Shown here: one piece after another, positions 55,101 through 63,471 of the stretch | How the letters are laid out: each line of letters starts with the position of its first letter | Numbering within the stretch: position 1 is the first letter of the stretch | Source: Salinicola halimionae | GTDB taxonomy: Bacteria; Pseudomonadota; Gammaproteobacteria; Pseudomonadales; Halomonadaceae | Assembly: GCF_003206065.1 (NCBI RefSeq) | Contig: NZ_PZJQ01000001.1 | Location: 32,444-96,443, forward strand | Direction: 5' to 3' | DNA: 64,000 nucleotides | Translations under genes and position numbers: made by a program | The notes under the pieces: model-generated | Told to the model about the DNA's origin: nothing | The model's database searches: none | Seen by the model: the letters and a program-made list of their open reading frames with translations, nothing else

Positions 55101-56478
55101 GCTGCTCACTGCGCTACCGGAACTGGCCGACCCTGACTATCGGCATCGTTATTACGTCGATGGTAGTCCAACCGTGTTGGATGCACGCCACGGCGATAAA
55201 GGTGGAGGTGAGTGGTTCTCGCTGCTATCGAGCGGGCTCGGTTCGGGGGGGAAAGGGCTGTTCGCTCTGGACGTCACTCATCCAGAGCAGTTTGACCAGG
55301 CCCATGCCGAGAACATTGCCTTGTGGGAGTACGGCCCGGAAGACGACGTTGCCGTCTTTGGCGAAGCGCGTGATCAGCAGCAGCTGGGATATATCTACAA
55401 TCAGCCAAGTATCGTTCGCCTCGAGAACGACCGGTATGCAGTGGTATTCGGGAATGGTTATTTCAGCGAGTCAGGTAAAGCCAGCCTTTACATCCTGTAT
55501 GTCGATGGCGGATCCAAAGGAAGCTGGAAAGCTGCCGATGTGGTCCGTTTGACGCCGACCATTGCCAATACCGGTAGCAATGGCATGACGACCGTATCTC
55601 TGGTCGATCGTGATGAGAATGGTCGAGTGGATCTTGCCTACGGCGCCGACATCCAAGGGAATGTCTGGCGATTTGACCTCTCCTCGAGTGACGCCGACAC
55701 ATGGAAGGATAAAATCCATCTACTGTTTACGGCAGAGAACGGTGGTCAGCGCCAGATACTCACTTCCACCCTGGAAATCGGCAATCATCCCGACGGTGGG
55801 CTGATGGTCTTTTTCGGCACCGGGGCCGAAGAAACCAGTGGCTTACCGACCTCTCAGGATCGCGGCACGATCGACAGCTTTTACGCGATTCGCGACGACC
55901 TCGGTAACGTCCTGCGTGCAGATACGCTGGCCCGTAGCTCACTAAATGGCCGTGCATTCCTTTCCGCGCATCTGGATGATACCGACAGCAATTCGACGCC
56001 TATCCGCTATCTCGAAACCGTATCCACTGAAGCTTATCCTGAAAATGGGTGGTATCTGGATCTGGAAGGGGATGAGCGTATCGTCGACGGTCCCTTATTA
56101 CGGGGAAATCGAGTCCTCTTTTCCTCATTGATCCCGGGGCATGGCATGTGTGGTGCGGAGGACTCCGGCTACCTCTACGAACTGAATGCGTGGTATGGCT
56201 CGGCATTTCCCTCTCCAGTGCTTGACGTGAACGGAGACGGTACGGTCGATGACGATGACATCTACGATCCCTCGAACGATACCGATGGAGGCAGCCGCTA
56301 CGTGCCTATCGGTCTGGCCACGAAGGGCGCGATTTTCACGCCAGAGGTGTCGATCAGTGAAAGTGGCCAGCAAGAAAAAAAAATTAGCGCGAGTACCGGT
56401 GGTCAGATCGTAAAGATCGCCGAGACGCCTTTGAACAACATACGCATGGGTCGCGTGGCCTGGCGAACTTTGGAGTAG
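52123..56478 (+). CDS. pilY1: Type IV pilus tip adhesin PilY1
   Basis: Large secreted tip protein (1451 residues; P. aeruginosa about 1160) that supports pilus extension, adhesion and surface sensing. Signal peptide 1-21 (SLVLA then DD). The N-terminal half has the family segment DWVDLDGDGTID and YYGYFDSRGCYDYD; no MIDAS-type DxSxS is visible. The C-terminal beta-propeller starts near GRKPMLYVGGNDGMLHAFDA, with the calcium loop DRDENGRVD at 1162-1170 and YGADIQGNVWRFDL. A second EF-hand-like loop DVNGDGTVDDDD lies near 1369. The first two thirds of the gene is visibly more A+T-rich than neighbours. GGAGG ribosome site inside pilX. Confidence 0.93.
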   Translation: MSIRKWGVLTVFCLMNSLVLADDNVPYYPPLSAQADASPRSMLVMSNDHQWFYKAYTDWVDLDGDGTIDSTYRSDIEYYGYFDSRGCYDYDNSLGGGAFKRVGGAGNGSEKNKGKENGKEKGYSCSGNKSWSGNLLNWATMTRIDIIRKALYGGKRFRDNSTETTILERAFLPMDSHSFNKIISDQNVINSSTPFNGSKAVTFCNTTYHPRENIYSGSVTDPPLIRVATGDGGGSESGWPLWAGNEIWQCPWRNERSNLKDYPEKNASDSKEYRARVEVCANTDESDNCNSYPDSAYSKPTGLLHDYANDIEFGMFTGSYKNNKQGGVLRANFENFGNEFDAATGIFNRNNSGIVSNLDAFRIAKYSYQDGNYNSSSGDNCPWGKGSFTNGSCSNWGNPLAEIALEALRYISGESSPTDSFSVGTGSVETAYVPGLTSPVWDNDLDGKWCAAHSMLLVNASEISFDSDDLGKPSSSPISKAQIESQTNIIGNPSYEKLSGAYFVGQTVASANTINDKFCTAKTLGNLGDARGLCPTAPGLEGSYNVAGLARFAHTQTVIHSSDDHVGRPLDTYAVQLASNVPVVKIPIGNDRNVSLIPACANTSPGVNGKCAIVNFQVVEQANDGSSGSFKVDWEDSEFGGDHDMDVKLNLNYRLQGDRLSITTEVTRSAASLTLGLGYILSGTSGRYGIGDQRDKIVVEQSDGFNVHSGINNYQNKYPVSLCPSADSCNDGDGPTTASYLVSGNSGQELQPPLYYAAKYGNDDREDDGTPSAYFEVNRISELADSLRELLDQVLNNTNRTGAGVTLGYEGDVDNYLFQTLYNNQYSWSGDVQGFKIADDGTTATVWSARNKLPLPASRQIITRNPYTGTGMSFSAAAFEDAGLNMTSSLRNLIGYVRGETELEQRNGGGFRNRLWFNGQESARLGDFIGSQPYLVNKPNTYYVPGEGDTSYADFRTGLAGRKPMLYVGGNDGMLHAFDALSGVETLAYIPGLLLTALPELADPDYRHRYYVDGSPTVLDARHGDKGGGEWFSLLSSGLGSGGKGLFALDVTHPEQFDQAHAENIALWEYGPEDDVAVFGEARDQQQLGYIYNQPSIVRLENDRYAVVFGNGYFSESGKASLYILYVDGGSKGSWKAADVVRLTPTIANTGSNGMTTVSLVDRDENGRVDLAYGADIQGNVWRFDLSSSDADTWKDKIHLLFTAENGGQRQILTSTLEIGNHPDGGLMVFFGTGAEETSGLPTSQDRGTIDSFYAIRDDLGNVLRADTLARSSLNGRAFLSAHLDDTDSNSTPIRYLETVSTEAYPENGWYLDLEGDERIVDGPLLRGNRVLFSSLIPGHGMCGAEDSGYLYELNAWYGSAFPSPVLDVNGDGTVDDDDIYDPSNDTDGGSRYVPIGLATKGAIFTPEVSISESGQQEKKISASTGGQIVKIAETPLNNIRMGRVAWRTLE

Positions 56479-56484
56479 GGGAAA

Positions 56485-56910
56485 ATGAAACAGTCCCTAT
56501 CGCGAGCGCGAGGCTTTACCCTGATCGAGCTGATGATCGCGGTGGTGATCGTCGGCATCCTCGCGGCGATCGCGATCCCCAGTTATCTACGCTACGTCGA
56601 GCGAGCGCAGACTCGGGACGCTCAGGCCGCCATGCAGTCGCTGGCACTGGCGCTGGAACGGCACTACTCGCAGACGTATAGCTACGGCTCGGATGCCGAC
56701 TCGGTGGTGCCATCGTCGGTCGATCTCTCTCCCAGCCAGTCGCCGGAGAGCGGACCGGCCAAATATCAACTGACGCTGGATATCGAGAGTTCAGGGCAGC
56801 GCTATACCATCACCGGTAAACGTGTGAACGGCGACGCTGATGAGCCCTGCGATAGCTTGACCCTTGACAGTCAGGGCAATCGCTCTCCGGCCCCGGACAT
56901 CTGTAGCTGA
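56485..56910 (+). CDS. pilE: Type IV pilin-like protein PilE
   Basis: 141-residue pilin: RARG then FTLIELMIAVVIVGILAAIAIP (Glu at +5), a short globular part and a C-terminal disulfide candidate (Cys near 121 and 140). As the last gene of the minor pilin cluster it corresponds to the PilE minor pilin of Pseudomonas rather than the major subunit. Six bp after pilY1. Confidence 0.9.
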   Translation: MKQSLSRARGFTLIELMIAVVIVGILAAIAIPSYLRYVERAQTRDAQAAMQSLALALERHYSQTYSYGSDADSVVPSSVDLSPSQSPESGPAKYQLTLDIESSGQRYTITGKRVNGDADEPCDSLTLDSQGNRSPAPDICS

Positions 56911-56914
56911 TCCA

Positions 56915-56954
56915 AGCCGTTATTATTGCTGGCCCTAGCCGTTAGTACTGCTGG
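56915..56954. repeat. Imperfect 18-bp direct repeat at the pilE/fimT junction
   Basis: AGCCGTTATTATTGCTGG (56915-56932) and AGCCGTTAGTACTGCTGG (56937-56954), 16 of 18 identical, four bases apart. The second copy is the 3' end of fimT, including its stop; the first lies in the spacer. Confidence 0.85.
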
Positions 56955-57540
56955 ACTCGCTCTCGTCATCCGGATCGATGATCTTGTCATTGATATCTTC
57001 GGTTCGGATTCGCGCGAAGTGGACGATGATCTTCTTGCCATTACTCGTCAGGGCAGGGTTGGTTAGCGTGAAGGTGCCTGATTGGCGGCCGCGGGTGAAG
57101 CCCAGCGGAGTGTAGCCAAGGCCACTGGCAATATTGGTGGTGATGGAAACCTGGTTGCCGGCGGGTTGGCTGATGGTGACGATCCGCTCGTCGCCGTCTA
57201 GGGTTTCGCTTTCATTCGTATCCACGAACAGCAACAGCGTCTGCCCCCAGCCCGCCTTGTCGCTGCACTGTTTCCCATCGAGGCTGGCGCATAGCCAGGT
57301 CGGCTGCCCACTGCTGGCGGCTTCCTGTCTTGCCCGGCGCAACAACTGCCATACCCGTTCCACTTCACTGTCCAGCGTCATGCGCGCGCTCAGGTTCGCC
57401 AGCCCCGGCGCGGCCCAGTTCGCCAGAATGCCGAGAATGACGACGCAGATCATCAGTTCGATCAACGTGAAACCTCGTTGACGCCGTCTCGCGGAGTGCC
57501 GGTCATTACGGGATTGCGGAGATGAAGCTCGAGAGACCAT
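56935..57540 (-). CDS. fimT: GspH/FimT family pseudopilin
   Basis: 201-residue minor pilin with a Gln-Arg-Gly23 cleavage site followed by FTLIELMICVVILGILA (Glu at +5) and the GspH/FimT-type globular domain. A 22-residue basic leader precedes cleavage, which is long for the class; the first ATG may not be the true start. Whether it corresponds to FimT or FimU of Pseudomonas cannot be decided. It is transcribed against the pilV-pilE operon and divergently from thiO, whereas in Pseudomonas all these genes share one direction. Confidence 0.87.
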   Translation of the reverse strand: MVSRASSPQSRNDRHSARRRQRGFTLIELMICVVILGILANWAAPGLANLSARMTLDSEVERVWQLLRRARQEAASSGQPTWLCASLDGKQCSDKAGWGQTLLLFVDTNESETLDGDERIVTISQPAGNQVSITTNIASGLGYTPLGFTRGRQSGTFTLTNPALTSNGKKIIVHFARIRTEDINDKIIDPDDESESSSTNG

Positions 57541-57599
57541 TGCGGCGTCCGGGTTCTGGGCGAATGATAGAATCGTCCTTTTATCAGGATATCGACAGC

Positions 57600-58685
57600 A
57601 TGCAGGATTTCTTGATCGTGGGCGGAGGCGTCATCGGCATGATGACGGCACTGCAACTGGCCGATGCCGGTCATTCGGTGGCGTTGGTCGAGCGCGGCAC
57701 GTGTGGCCGCGAGGCTTCCTGGGCTGGCGGCGGTATCGTCTCGCCGCTCTATCCATGGCGTTATTCGAAAGCGATTTCGGCATTGTCCAGCTGGTCCGAA
57801 GGTCGTTATCCCGAACTGGCCGGGCGGCTGCTCGAGGAAACCGGTATCGATCCCGAATATCGCCAGAAGGGCCTGCTCTACCTGCGCGTCGAGGATGTCG
57901 CCGACGCGCTCGCCTGGGCCCGAGATGTCGCCAAACCGCTGGCACGTGTCGATGCTGATGTGCTCTATGCCAAGGAGCCCAATGCGGCGCCAGGTTTCGA
58001 GGATGCTCTGTGGATGCCGACGCTCGGCAGCATTCGCAATCCGCGGTTGGGCCAGGCGCTGCGGGCGCGGCTGTTGCAGATGCCGAATGTGAGTCTGCAT
58101 GAGGATGTCGAGGTCTCGGCATTGATTCGAGAGGGAGATGCCATCCAAGGCGTTGCGACGTCGCAGGGTGCGATCCGCGCCGGGCAGACGGTGGTCTGTG
58201 CCGGCGCCTGGTCGCGAGCACTGCTGGCAGATATCGGCGTCGAACTGGCGGTTCGGCCGGTCAAGGGACAGATGATCCTGTTCAAGGCGCCGCGGGGGCT
58301 GGTCGAGCGGGTCGTTCTCAAGGACGGGCGCTACGTGATTCCCCGTGGAGACGGCCGGGTGCTGGCGGGATCGACCCTCGAGGAGGTCGGCTTCGACAAG
58401 CGGACGACCGAGGAGGCTTACGCCTCGCTGCATGCCAGCGCGCTCTCCATCATCCCCGCCTTGGCCGAGTGTCCGGTGGAGCACCATTGGGCAGGCCTGC
58501 GCCCTGGCTCGCCGGGTGGCGTGCCGACGATCGGTGCGGTGCCGGGATTCGAGGGACTGCATGTCAACGCCGGCCACTATCGCAATGGCCTGGTGCTGGC
58601 GCCAGCTGCTACGCGACTGCTGGTCGATCAACTGATTGGCTGCGAGCCCATCGTCGATCCTGGACCCTACCGGCCAACAAGCTGA
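57600..58685 (+). CDS. thiO: Glycine oxidase ThiO
   Basis: FAD enzyme oxidising glycine to iminoglycine for the thiazole ring of thiamine (DAAO/GlyOX family). 361 residues; dinucleotide motif VGGGVIG (7-13), EASWAGGGIVSPLYPWRY, VRPVKGQM and the C-terminal AGHYRNG substrate/FAD element. The start at 57600 begins directly with the FAD-binding strand; an upstream ATG at 57564 is less likely. No TPP riboswitch seen. Its place after the pilus cluster is the same as in Pseudomonas, where it is annotated as a D-amino acid oxidase. Confidence 0.9.
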   Translation: MQDFLIVGGGVIGMMTALQLADAGHSVALVERGTCGREASWAGGGIVSPLYPWRYSKAISALSSWSEGRYPELAGRLLEETGIDPEYRQKGLLYLRVEDVADALAWARDVAKPLARVDADVLYAKEPNAAPGFEDALWMPTLGSIRNPRLGQALRARLLQMPNVSLHEDVEVSALIREGDAIQGVATSQGAIRAGQTVVCAGAWSRALLADIGVELAVRPVKGQMILFKAPRGLVERVVLKDGRYVIPRGDGRVLAGSTLEEVGFDKRTTEEAYASLHASALSIIPALAECPVEHHWAGLRPGSPGGVPTIGAVPGFEGLHVNAGHYRNGLVLAPAATRLLVDQLIGCEPIVDPGPYRPTS

Positions 58686-58800
58686 ATCGATCGGTGCGTT
58701 CAGCGGCGTCGGGTTTTGCCTCTGCGCATGGCATGCGCGAAAATGAGCGGTAGCCAACGAGGCGCCCGAGCGCCGCATCTGTCTGGAGACGAATTTACTC

Positions 58801-60441
58801 ATGCAAGATCTGACCCTGGTGATGGCGCAACTGGACCCAATGGTGGGTGATGTCGCCGGTAACGCCGCCGCGGCGATCGAAGCGGTCCGCGAAGCCCGCA
58901 TCGAACACGGTGCGGATGTGGTCGTGTTCAGCGAGCTGTTCCTGACCGGTTATCCGCCGGAGGATCTGCTGCTGCGTGGAGCGATGGAGTCGCGCCTGGA
59001 AGAGGCGCTGGAGGAGATGGCCTGCAAGATCGGCAAGATCGCACCGGAAACATTGGTCATCGTGGGTTATCCCGGCATGCGAGACGGTCAGCGTCGCAAC
59101 CTGGCGGGCGCGTTGCTGGGCGGGCAGTGGTGCGGCGAGTACGCCAAGCAGGCCCTGCCCAACTATCTGGTCTTCGATGAAGATCGTTATTTCGAACCGG
59201 GGCGCGAGCCCCTGGTGATCGAGCACCGGGGAGCCAAGCTCGGAATCCTGATTTGCGAAGATCTATGGGACGGAGTGCCAGTGCGTCAATCTGCCGAAGC
59301 GGGCGCCGACATTCTGGTAACGCTGAACGCCTCGCCGTTTCATCTCGACAAACCCGCCGAGCGCGAGCGTCTATTTGCCGAGCGAGCGCGGGAGGTGGAC
59401 AAGCCGCTGGTCTACGTCAATGCCATTGGCGGCCAGGACGAACTGGTGTTCGACGGCGGCTCGCTGGTGCTCGATGCTTCGGGCAAAGTCGCCGTGCGCG
59501 CTCCGTTCTGGCAGGTCGGGTTGATGCCGGTTCGCTTTACCCTTGAGGACAATGGCTGGGCGCCTCAGGTCGGTGAGCGTGAGCCGCTGCTGGGTGGCGA
59601 AGAAAACCTGTATTGCGCGCTCGTGACCGGGCTTCGTGACTACGTCAACAAGAGTGGTTTCAAGGGCGTCGTCATGGGGCTTTCCGGCGGTATCGACTCC
59701 TCACTGTCGTTGGCCATCGCGGTCGACGCTCTGGGGCCAGAGCGAGTCCATGCAGTGATGATGCCGTATCACTACACCGCCGAGATATCCCAGGCCGATG
59801 CTGCCGAACAGGCAAAAATGCTCGGAGTCGGTTACGAAGTCATGCCGATTGCCCCCATGGTCGAAGCTTTTACCGCGACGTTGGCCGAGAGCTTCGATGG
59901 GCTGGCAGCGGATACCACGGAAGAGAATTTGCAGTCTCGGGTGCGCGGCGTGCTGCTGATGGCGATTTCCAACAAGAAGGGCCTGATGGTCCAGACCACC
60001 GGTAACAAGAGCGAGATGGCGGTGGGTTATGCCACGCTCTATGGTGACATGGTCGGTGGCTACAATGCGCTCAAGGATGTCTACAAGACCTGGGTCTATC
60101 GTCTGGCCAGCTGGCGCAACGCTCAGGAGCCGGCCATCCCCGAGCGCGTGATTACGCGTCCGCCCTCTGCCGAGCTGGCGCCGGATCAGCAGGACAGCGA
60201 TTCCCTTCCGGGCTACGACGTGCTGGACGCGATTCTCGAGCGTTATATCGAAGGAGACATGAGCGCCGAGGCGATCATCGAGGCGGGCTTTGAGCGCGAC
60301 GACGTCTATCAGGTGGTCAAGCTGGTCGACCGAAGCGAGTACAAGCGGCGTCAGGCGCCGGTCGGGGTACGGGTGACGCTGCGCGGCTTCGGCCGCGATC
60401 GCCGTTACCCCATCGTCAATGGCTGGCAGCCGGGCAGCTAG
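58801..60441 (+). CDS. nadE: Glutamine-dependent NAD+ synthetase
   Basis: Last step of NAD synthesis: amidates nicotinate adenine dinucleotide using ammonia from glutamine. 546 residues with two domains: nitrilase-type glutaminase with catalytic Glu45, Lys116 and Cys152 (ILICEDLWDG), and the synthetase with the PP-loop SGGIDSS (about 297-303) and QTTGNKSEMAVGYATLYGD. GGAGA ribosome site. In Pseudomonas this chromosomal slot, between thiO and bamD, holds pilR-pilS. Confidence 0.96.
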   Translation: MQDLTLVMAQLDPMVGDVAGNAAAAIEAVREARIEHGADVVVFSELFLTGYPPEDLLLRGAMESRLEEALEEMACKIGKIAPETLVIVGYPGMRDGQRRNLAGALLGGQWCGEYAKQALPNYLVFDEDRYFEPGREPLVIEHRGAKLGILICEDLWDGVPVRQSAEAGADILVTLNASPFHLDKPAERERLFAERAREVDKPLVYVNAIGGQDELVFDGGSLVLDASGKVAVRAPFWQVGLMPVRFTLEDNGWAPQVGEREPLLGGEENLYCALVTGLRDYVNKSGFKGVVMGLSGGIDSSLSLAIAVDALGPERVHAVMMPYHYTAEISQADAAEQAKMLGVGYEVMPIAPMVEAFTATLAESFDGLAADTTEENLQSRVRGVLLMAISNKKGLMVQTTGNKSEMAVGYATLYGDMVGGYNALKDVYKTWVYRLASWRNAQEPAIPERVITRPPSAELAPDQQDSDSLPGYDVLDAILERYIEGDMSAEAIIEAGFERDDVYQVVKLVDRSEYKRRQAPVGVRVTLRGFGRDRRYPIVNGWQPGS

Positions 60442-60459
60442 CAGGATGCATGCTCGATG

Positions 60460-60497
60460 AAAAGCGCCGCGTGCCTGGTCGGCAAGCGGCGCTTTTT
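60460..60497. terminator. Bidirectional terminator between nadE and bamD
   Basis: AAAAGCGCCGC / GCGGCGCTTTTT stem with a 15-base loop; a T-run on each strand suits the convergent genes. Confidence 0.92.
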
Positions 60498-60516
60498 CTC
60501 GCGTAGCTCGTAGCGT

Positions 60517-61329
60517 TTAACCTTTCAGCGTCAGCGGCGGATCGACATCGACGTGCTTGGGCACGAAGGTATCGCCATCGAGCTGGCGGTTGTCGGGATC
60601 GTTGTGAATCAACGTCTGCAGTACGGTCTGGGCGCGATCGCGCATGTTGAGACCGAGATAGCCCTCCACCATGACTGCCAGCGCGTCTCGCGTTGCTTCG
60701 GCCTTCGGATAGTGCTCGATGACCCAGCGGCCACGCTCGACGGCAGCGACGTAGGCACCCTTACGCAGATAGAAATCGGCAACCTGCAGTTCATGACGTG
60801 CCAGGACGTTGCGCAGATAGATGACGCGTTGACGGGCGTCCGGGGCGTAGGCGCTATCGGGGAAGCGACGCACCAGTTCGCCGAAATCGACGTAGGCATC
60901 CCGCGATGCGCCCAGGTCGCGCTTGGAAATATCGATCAAGGCCAGGCTCTCGAGGCTGAAGCGACCTGCCTGGTAGGCCCCGAGACCGCGCATGTAGTAG
61001 GCGTAGTCGACCTGCGGATGATCCGGATGGAGACGAATGAACCGGCTGGCGGCAGCACGAGTCTTTTCCCAGTCCTCGACCTCATAATAGGCGTAGATCA
61101 GTTCGAGCTGGGCTTGCTCGGCGTAACGTCCGAACGGGAAGCGCGTGTCGAGGGCTTCCAGCTGGGTGACGGCAGTCGTGTAACGGCCGGCATCGAGGGA
61201 GCTCTGGGCTTGCTGGTATAGATCCTGTTCCTGCAGGTCGGGGGCGGGCTCGTTGCTGGCACAGCCAGCGAGCAAGGTGCCTGCCACCAACAGGGCGGCC
61301 AGAGCGGAACATCGCGCAGAAAATCGCAT
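60517..61329 (-). CDS. bamD: Outer membrane assembly lipoprotein BamD
   Basis: Essential lipoprotein of the BAM complex that inserts beta-barrel proteins (formerly ComL). Lipobox LLAGC (Cys23 from the chosen start) after a hydrophobic core, then about five TPR-like helical pairs (YQQAQSSLDAGRYTTAVTQ, FPFGRYAEQAQLELIYAYY and on). Three consecutive ATGs occur at 61335, 61332 and 61329, and another at 61350; 61329 is preferred because GAGG lies six bases upstream (270 residues). Divergent from rluD. Confidence 0.94.
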   Translation of the reverse strand: MRFSARCSALAALLVAGTLLAGCASNEPAPDLQEQDLYQQAQSSLDAGRYTTAVTQLEALDTRFPFGRYAEQAQLELIYAYYEVEDWEKTRAAASRFIRLHPDHPQVDYAYYMRGLGAYQAGRFSLESLALIDISKRDLGASRDAYVDFGELVRRFPDSAYAPDARQRVIYLRNVLARHELQVADFYLRKGAYVAAVERGRWVIEHYPKAEATRDALAVMVEGYLGLNMRDRAQTVLQTLIHNDPDNRQLDGDTFVPKHVDVDPPLTLKG

Positions 61330-61406
61330 CATCATCCTCGTATCAACCATTCCTTGGCGGCCGTGCTAGAATCCGCCGAATCCGACTCACTATAAAGCAA
61401 ACCCTT

Positions 61407-61458
61407 GTACCGACGAAACGCGCCGACGAAACGCACCGGCGAAACGTACCGGCGAAAC
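61407..61458 (+). repeat. Four 13-bp tandem repeats upstream of rluD
   Basis: Units GTACCGACGAAAC, GCGCCGACGAAAC, GCACCGGCGAAAC and GTACCGGCGAAAC follow each other without gaps, ending 17 bases before the rluD start. A TATAAAG hexamer at 61391-61397 lies just before them, so they probably form the 5' leader of the rluD transcript. Confidence 0.93.
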
Positions 61459-61475
61459 GGAACCGACCCCCACGT

Positions 61476-62435
61476 ATGGCCGACATCCTAAAGCGTGACG
61501 AGCGCATACCCGAACATCTGGCCGGGCGACGTCTGGACCAGACTGCCGCCGAAATGTTCCCCGAATTCTCGCGAGAACGCCTGAAAGGGTGGATTCAACA
61601 GGGTGAACTGACGATCAACGGCCAGCAGGCGCGACCCAAGGATAAGGTGATCGGGGGCGAGCGGCTAGCGCTCGATACCCAGCTCCAGGAAGAGACCCGC
61701 TGGGAGCCCCAGGCGATCCCGTTGTCGATCGTTTTCGAGGACGACGACGTGATGGTCATCGACAAGCCCGCTGGCCTGGTCGTACATCCCGCTGCCGGTA
61801 ATCCCGATGGCACGCTGCTCAATGCGTTGCTGCATCACCATGCACCGCTGGCGGCGGTACCTCGCGCCGGTATCGTCCATCGCCTCGACAAGGACACCAC
61901 CGGGCTGATGATGGTGGCTAAGACCTTGACGGCACAGACCGCCCTGGTGACACAGCTGCAGGCGCGAACGGTATCGCGAGAGTACGATGCCATCGTGGTC
62001 GGCGCGATGACAGCGGGTGGCAAGGTGGACGCGCCGATCGGCCGCCACCCCAAGGATCGTCAGCGTCAGGCGGTGACCGAGGCGGGCAAGCCCGCGGTCA
62101 CGCACTACCGGGTCCAGGAACGCTTTCGTGCGCACACTCACGTCCGCTGCCGGCTCGAAACCGGGCGCACGCATCAGATCCGCGTGCATCTTGCGCACGT
62201 TCGCTATCCGCTGATCGGCGATCCGGTTTACGGGGGGCGCCTGAAGATGCCGGCCGGCAGTAGCGAGTCGCTGAAGACCGTGCTGCGAGAATTTCCGCGT
62301 CAGGCGCTGCACGCTCACAAACTCCGCTTCCAGCATCCGGTCAGCGGGGCGCCGGTCGAGTGCAAGGCGCCTTTGCCGGACGACATGTTTCTGCTGCTGG
62401 ATGTATTGCGCGAGGATCGGGAGTCGGATCGATGA
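61476..62435 (+). CDS. rluD: 23S rRNA pseudouridine synthase RluD
   Basis: Makes pseudouridines 1911, 1915 and 1917 in helix 69 of 23S rRNA, important for ribosome assembly. 319 residues; S4 RNA-binding domain (about 15-75), catalytic Asp138 in IVHRLDKDTTG, GRTHQIRVHL. No clear ribosome site; the leader is a tandem repeat. The stop overlaps pgeF (ATGA). Order bamD / rluD-pgeF-clpB is conserved in gammaproteobacteria. Confidence 0.95.
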   Translation: MADILKRDERIPEHLAGRRLDQTAAEMFPEFSRERLKGWIQQGELTINGQQARPKDKVIGGERLALDTQLQEETRWEPQAIPLSIVFEDDDVMVIDKPAGLVVHPAAGNPDGTLLNALLHHHAPLAAVPRAGIVHRLDKDTTGLMMVAKTLTAQTALVTQLQARTVSREYDAIVVGAMTAGGKVDAPIGRHPKDRQRQAVTEAGKPAVTHYRVQERFRAHTHVRCRLETGRTHQIRVHLAHVRYPLIGDPVYGGRLKMPAGSSESLKTVLREFPRQALHAHKLRFQHPVSGAPVECKAPLPDDMFLLLDVLREDRESDR

Positions 62436-63238
62436 GTTCTGAAACCTGTTCGCCGACACTGACGACCGCGCCCGAATCATCGCTGCGCGAGGCGCCGACG
62501 TTGCTGCTGCCCGACTGGACCGCGCCAAGCACGGTGGGGGCTTTCGTCACGACCCGCGAGACCGGGCCCTGTCGGGGTGACTTCGCGGCGTTCAATCCGG
62601 CGGCCCACGTCGGGGACGATCCGCAAAGCGTGGTTCGCTGCCGGGACCGACTGGTTGCCGAAATCGGCGACGAGCGTCCGCTACTGTGGCTCGATCAGGT
62701 GCATGGCGCTCGTGTCATGCAGAACTACCAGCCGGCCTACCGTCAGCAGCCGCCACGAGCCGACGCGGCGGTCGCCTTCGATCGGCGGCACGCCTGCGCC
62801 ATTCTGACCGCGGATTGCCTGCCGGTTTTCTTTTGTGACCGGCAGGGCAGTCGCGTCGGGCTGGCCCACGCCGGCTGGCGGGGGCTCGCCGGCGGTGTGC
62901 TGGAATCCACCGTGGCCGCGCTTGGCGTCGACCCGGAAGAGGTGATGGTGTGGATGGGACCGGCGATCTCCAATGCGCAGTTCGAGGTCGGTCCTGAAGT
63001 CTTCGACGCCTTCGTCGCGATGCAGCCCGAAGCCGAAATTGCTTTCGAGCGCAGTCCCTATCGCCTGAACCACTACATGGCGGATCTCTATCGCCTCGCC
63101 CGGCTACGGCTGGAGCGCATCGGGGTTCTCTCGATCAGCGGCGGGCATTTCTGTACCGCCTGCGACACGCGTTTCTACTCGCATCGTCGCGACGACGGCC
63201 ATACGGGGCGAATGGCCAGCGTCATCTGGTTGCGCTGA
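62432..63238 (+). CDS. pgeF: Peptidoglycan editing factor PgeF (laccase-domain protein)
   Basis: YfiH/CNF1-fold protein of 268 residues; in E. coli it corrects misincorporated serine in peptidoglycan stems, and homologues have purine nucleoside activity. Zinc-binding His/Cys/His motifs are visible: LDQVHGARV, LTADCLPVFF and LAHAGWRGLAGG. The start at 62432 overlaps the rluD stop; the open frame upstream lies within rluD. Confidence 0.93.
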   Translation: MSSETCSPTLTTAPESSLREAPTLLLPDWTAPSTVGAFVTTRETGPCRGDFAAFNPAAHVGDDPQSVVRCRDRLVAEIGDERPLLWLDQVHGARVMQNYQPAYRQQPPRADAAVAFDRRHACAILTADCLPVFFCDRQGSRVGLAHAGWRGLAGGVLESTVAALGVDPEEVMVWMGPAISNAQFEVGPEVFDAFVAMQPEAEIAFERSPYRLNHYMADLYRLARLRLERIGVLSISGGHFCTACDTRFYSHRRDDGHTGRMASVIWLR

Positions 63239-63377
63239 CTCGCGTCCCGGTCGTTGTTCTCGGCTGTCTTTTTTGACATCACCTCATCTCTCGGCCGCCA
63301 GTTCAATGTCGGCCAGGCTTTTCATGAATTTGATTCGTCTGTGGCGCTCTATCGCAGCGAATTTTTCATGCGCCATG

Positions 63378-63405
63378 CTTGAAAAGCTTCAACATACCTC
63401 CATTT
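63378..63405 (+). promoter_or_regulatory. Sigma-32 heat-shock promoter of clpB
   Basis: CTTGAA (63378-63383), 14 bp, CTCCATTT (63398-63405), against the RpoH consensus CTTGAA-N13/15-CCCCATNT. It lies about 65 bp before the clpB start, and clpB is a heat-shock gene in proteobacteria. The rest of the 233-bp spacer shows no other feature I can support. Confidence 0.88.
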
Positions 63406-63471
63406 AAGTGTCAACTAATGAACAACTGAACCGTCAGGCCATGACCTGTGGCGGTTTCTGGAGGAGAAGAT

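Noticed and set aside
57541-57599. Possible TPP riboswitch in front of thiO
   Set aside because: Only 59 bp of spacer, too short, and no THI-box sequence.
57462-58901. 479-codon minus-strand open frame
   Set aside because: Antisense to thiO, no domain, no ribosome site.
61407-61458. Tandem repeats considered as a DnaA/iteron origin
   Set aside because: The 13-bp units do not resemble DnaA boxes or iterons, there is no A+T-rich unwinding region and no rep gene.
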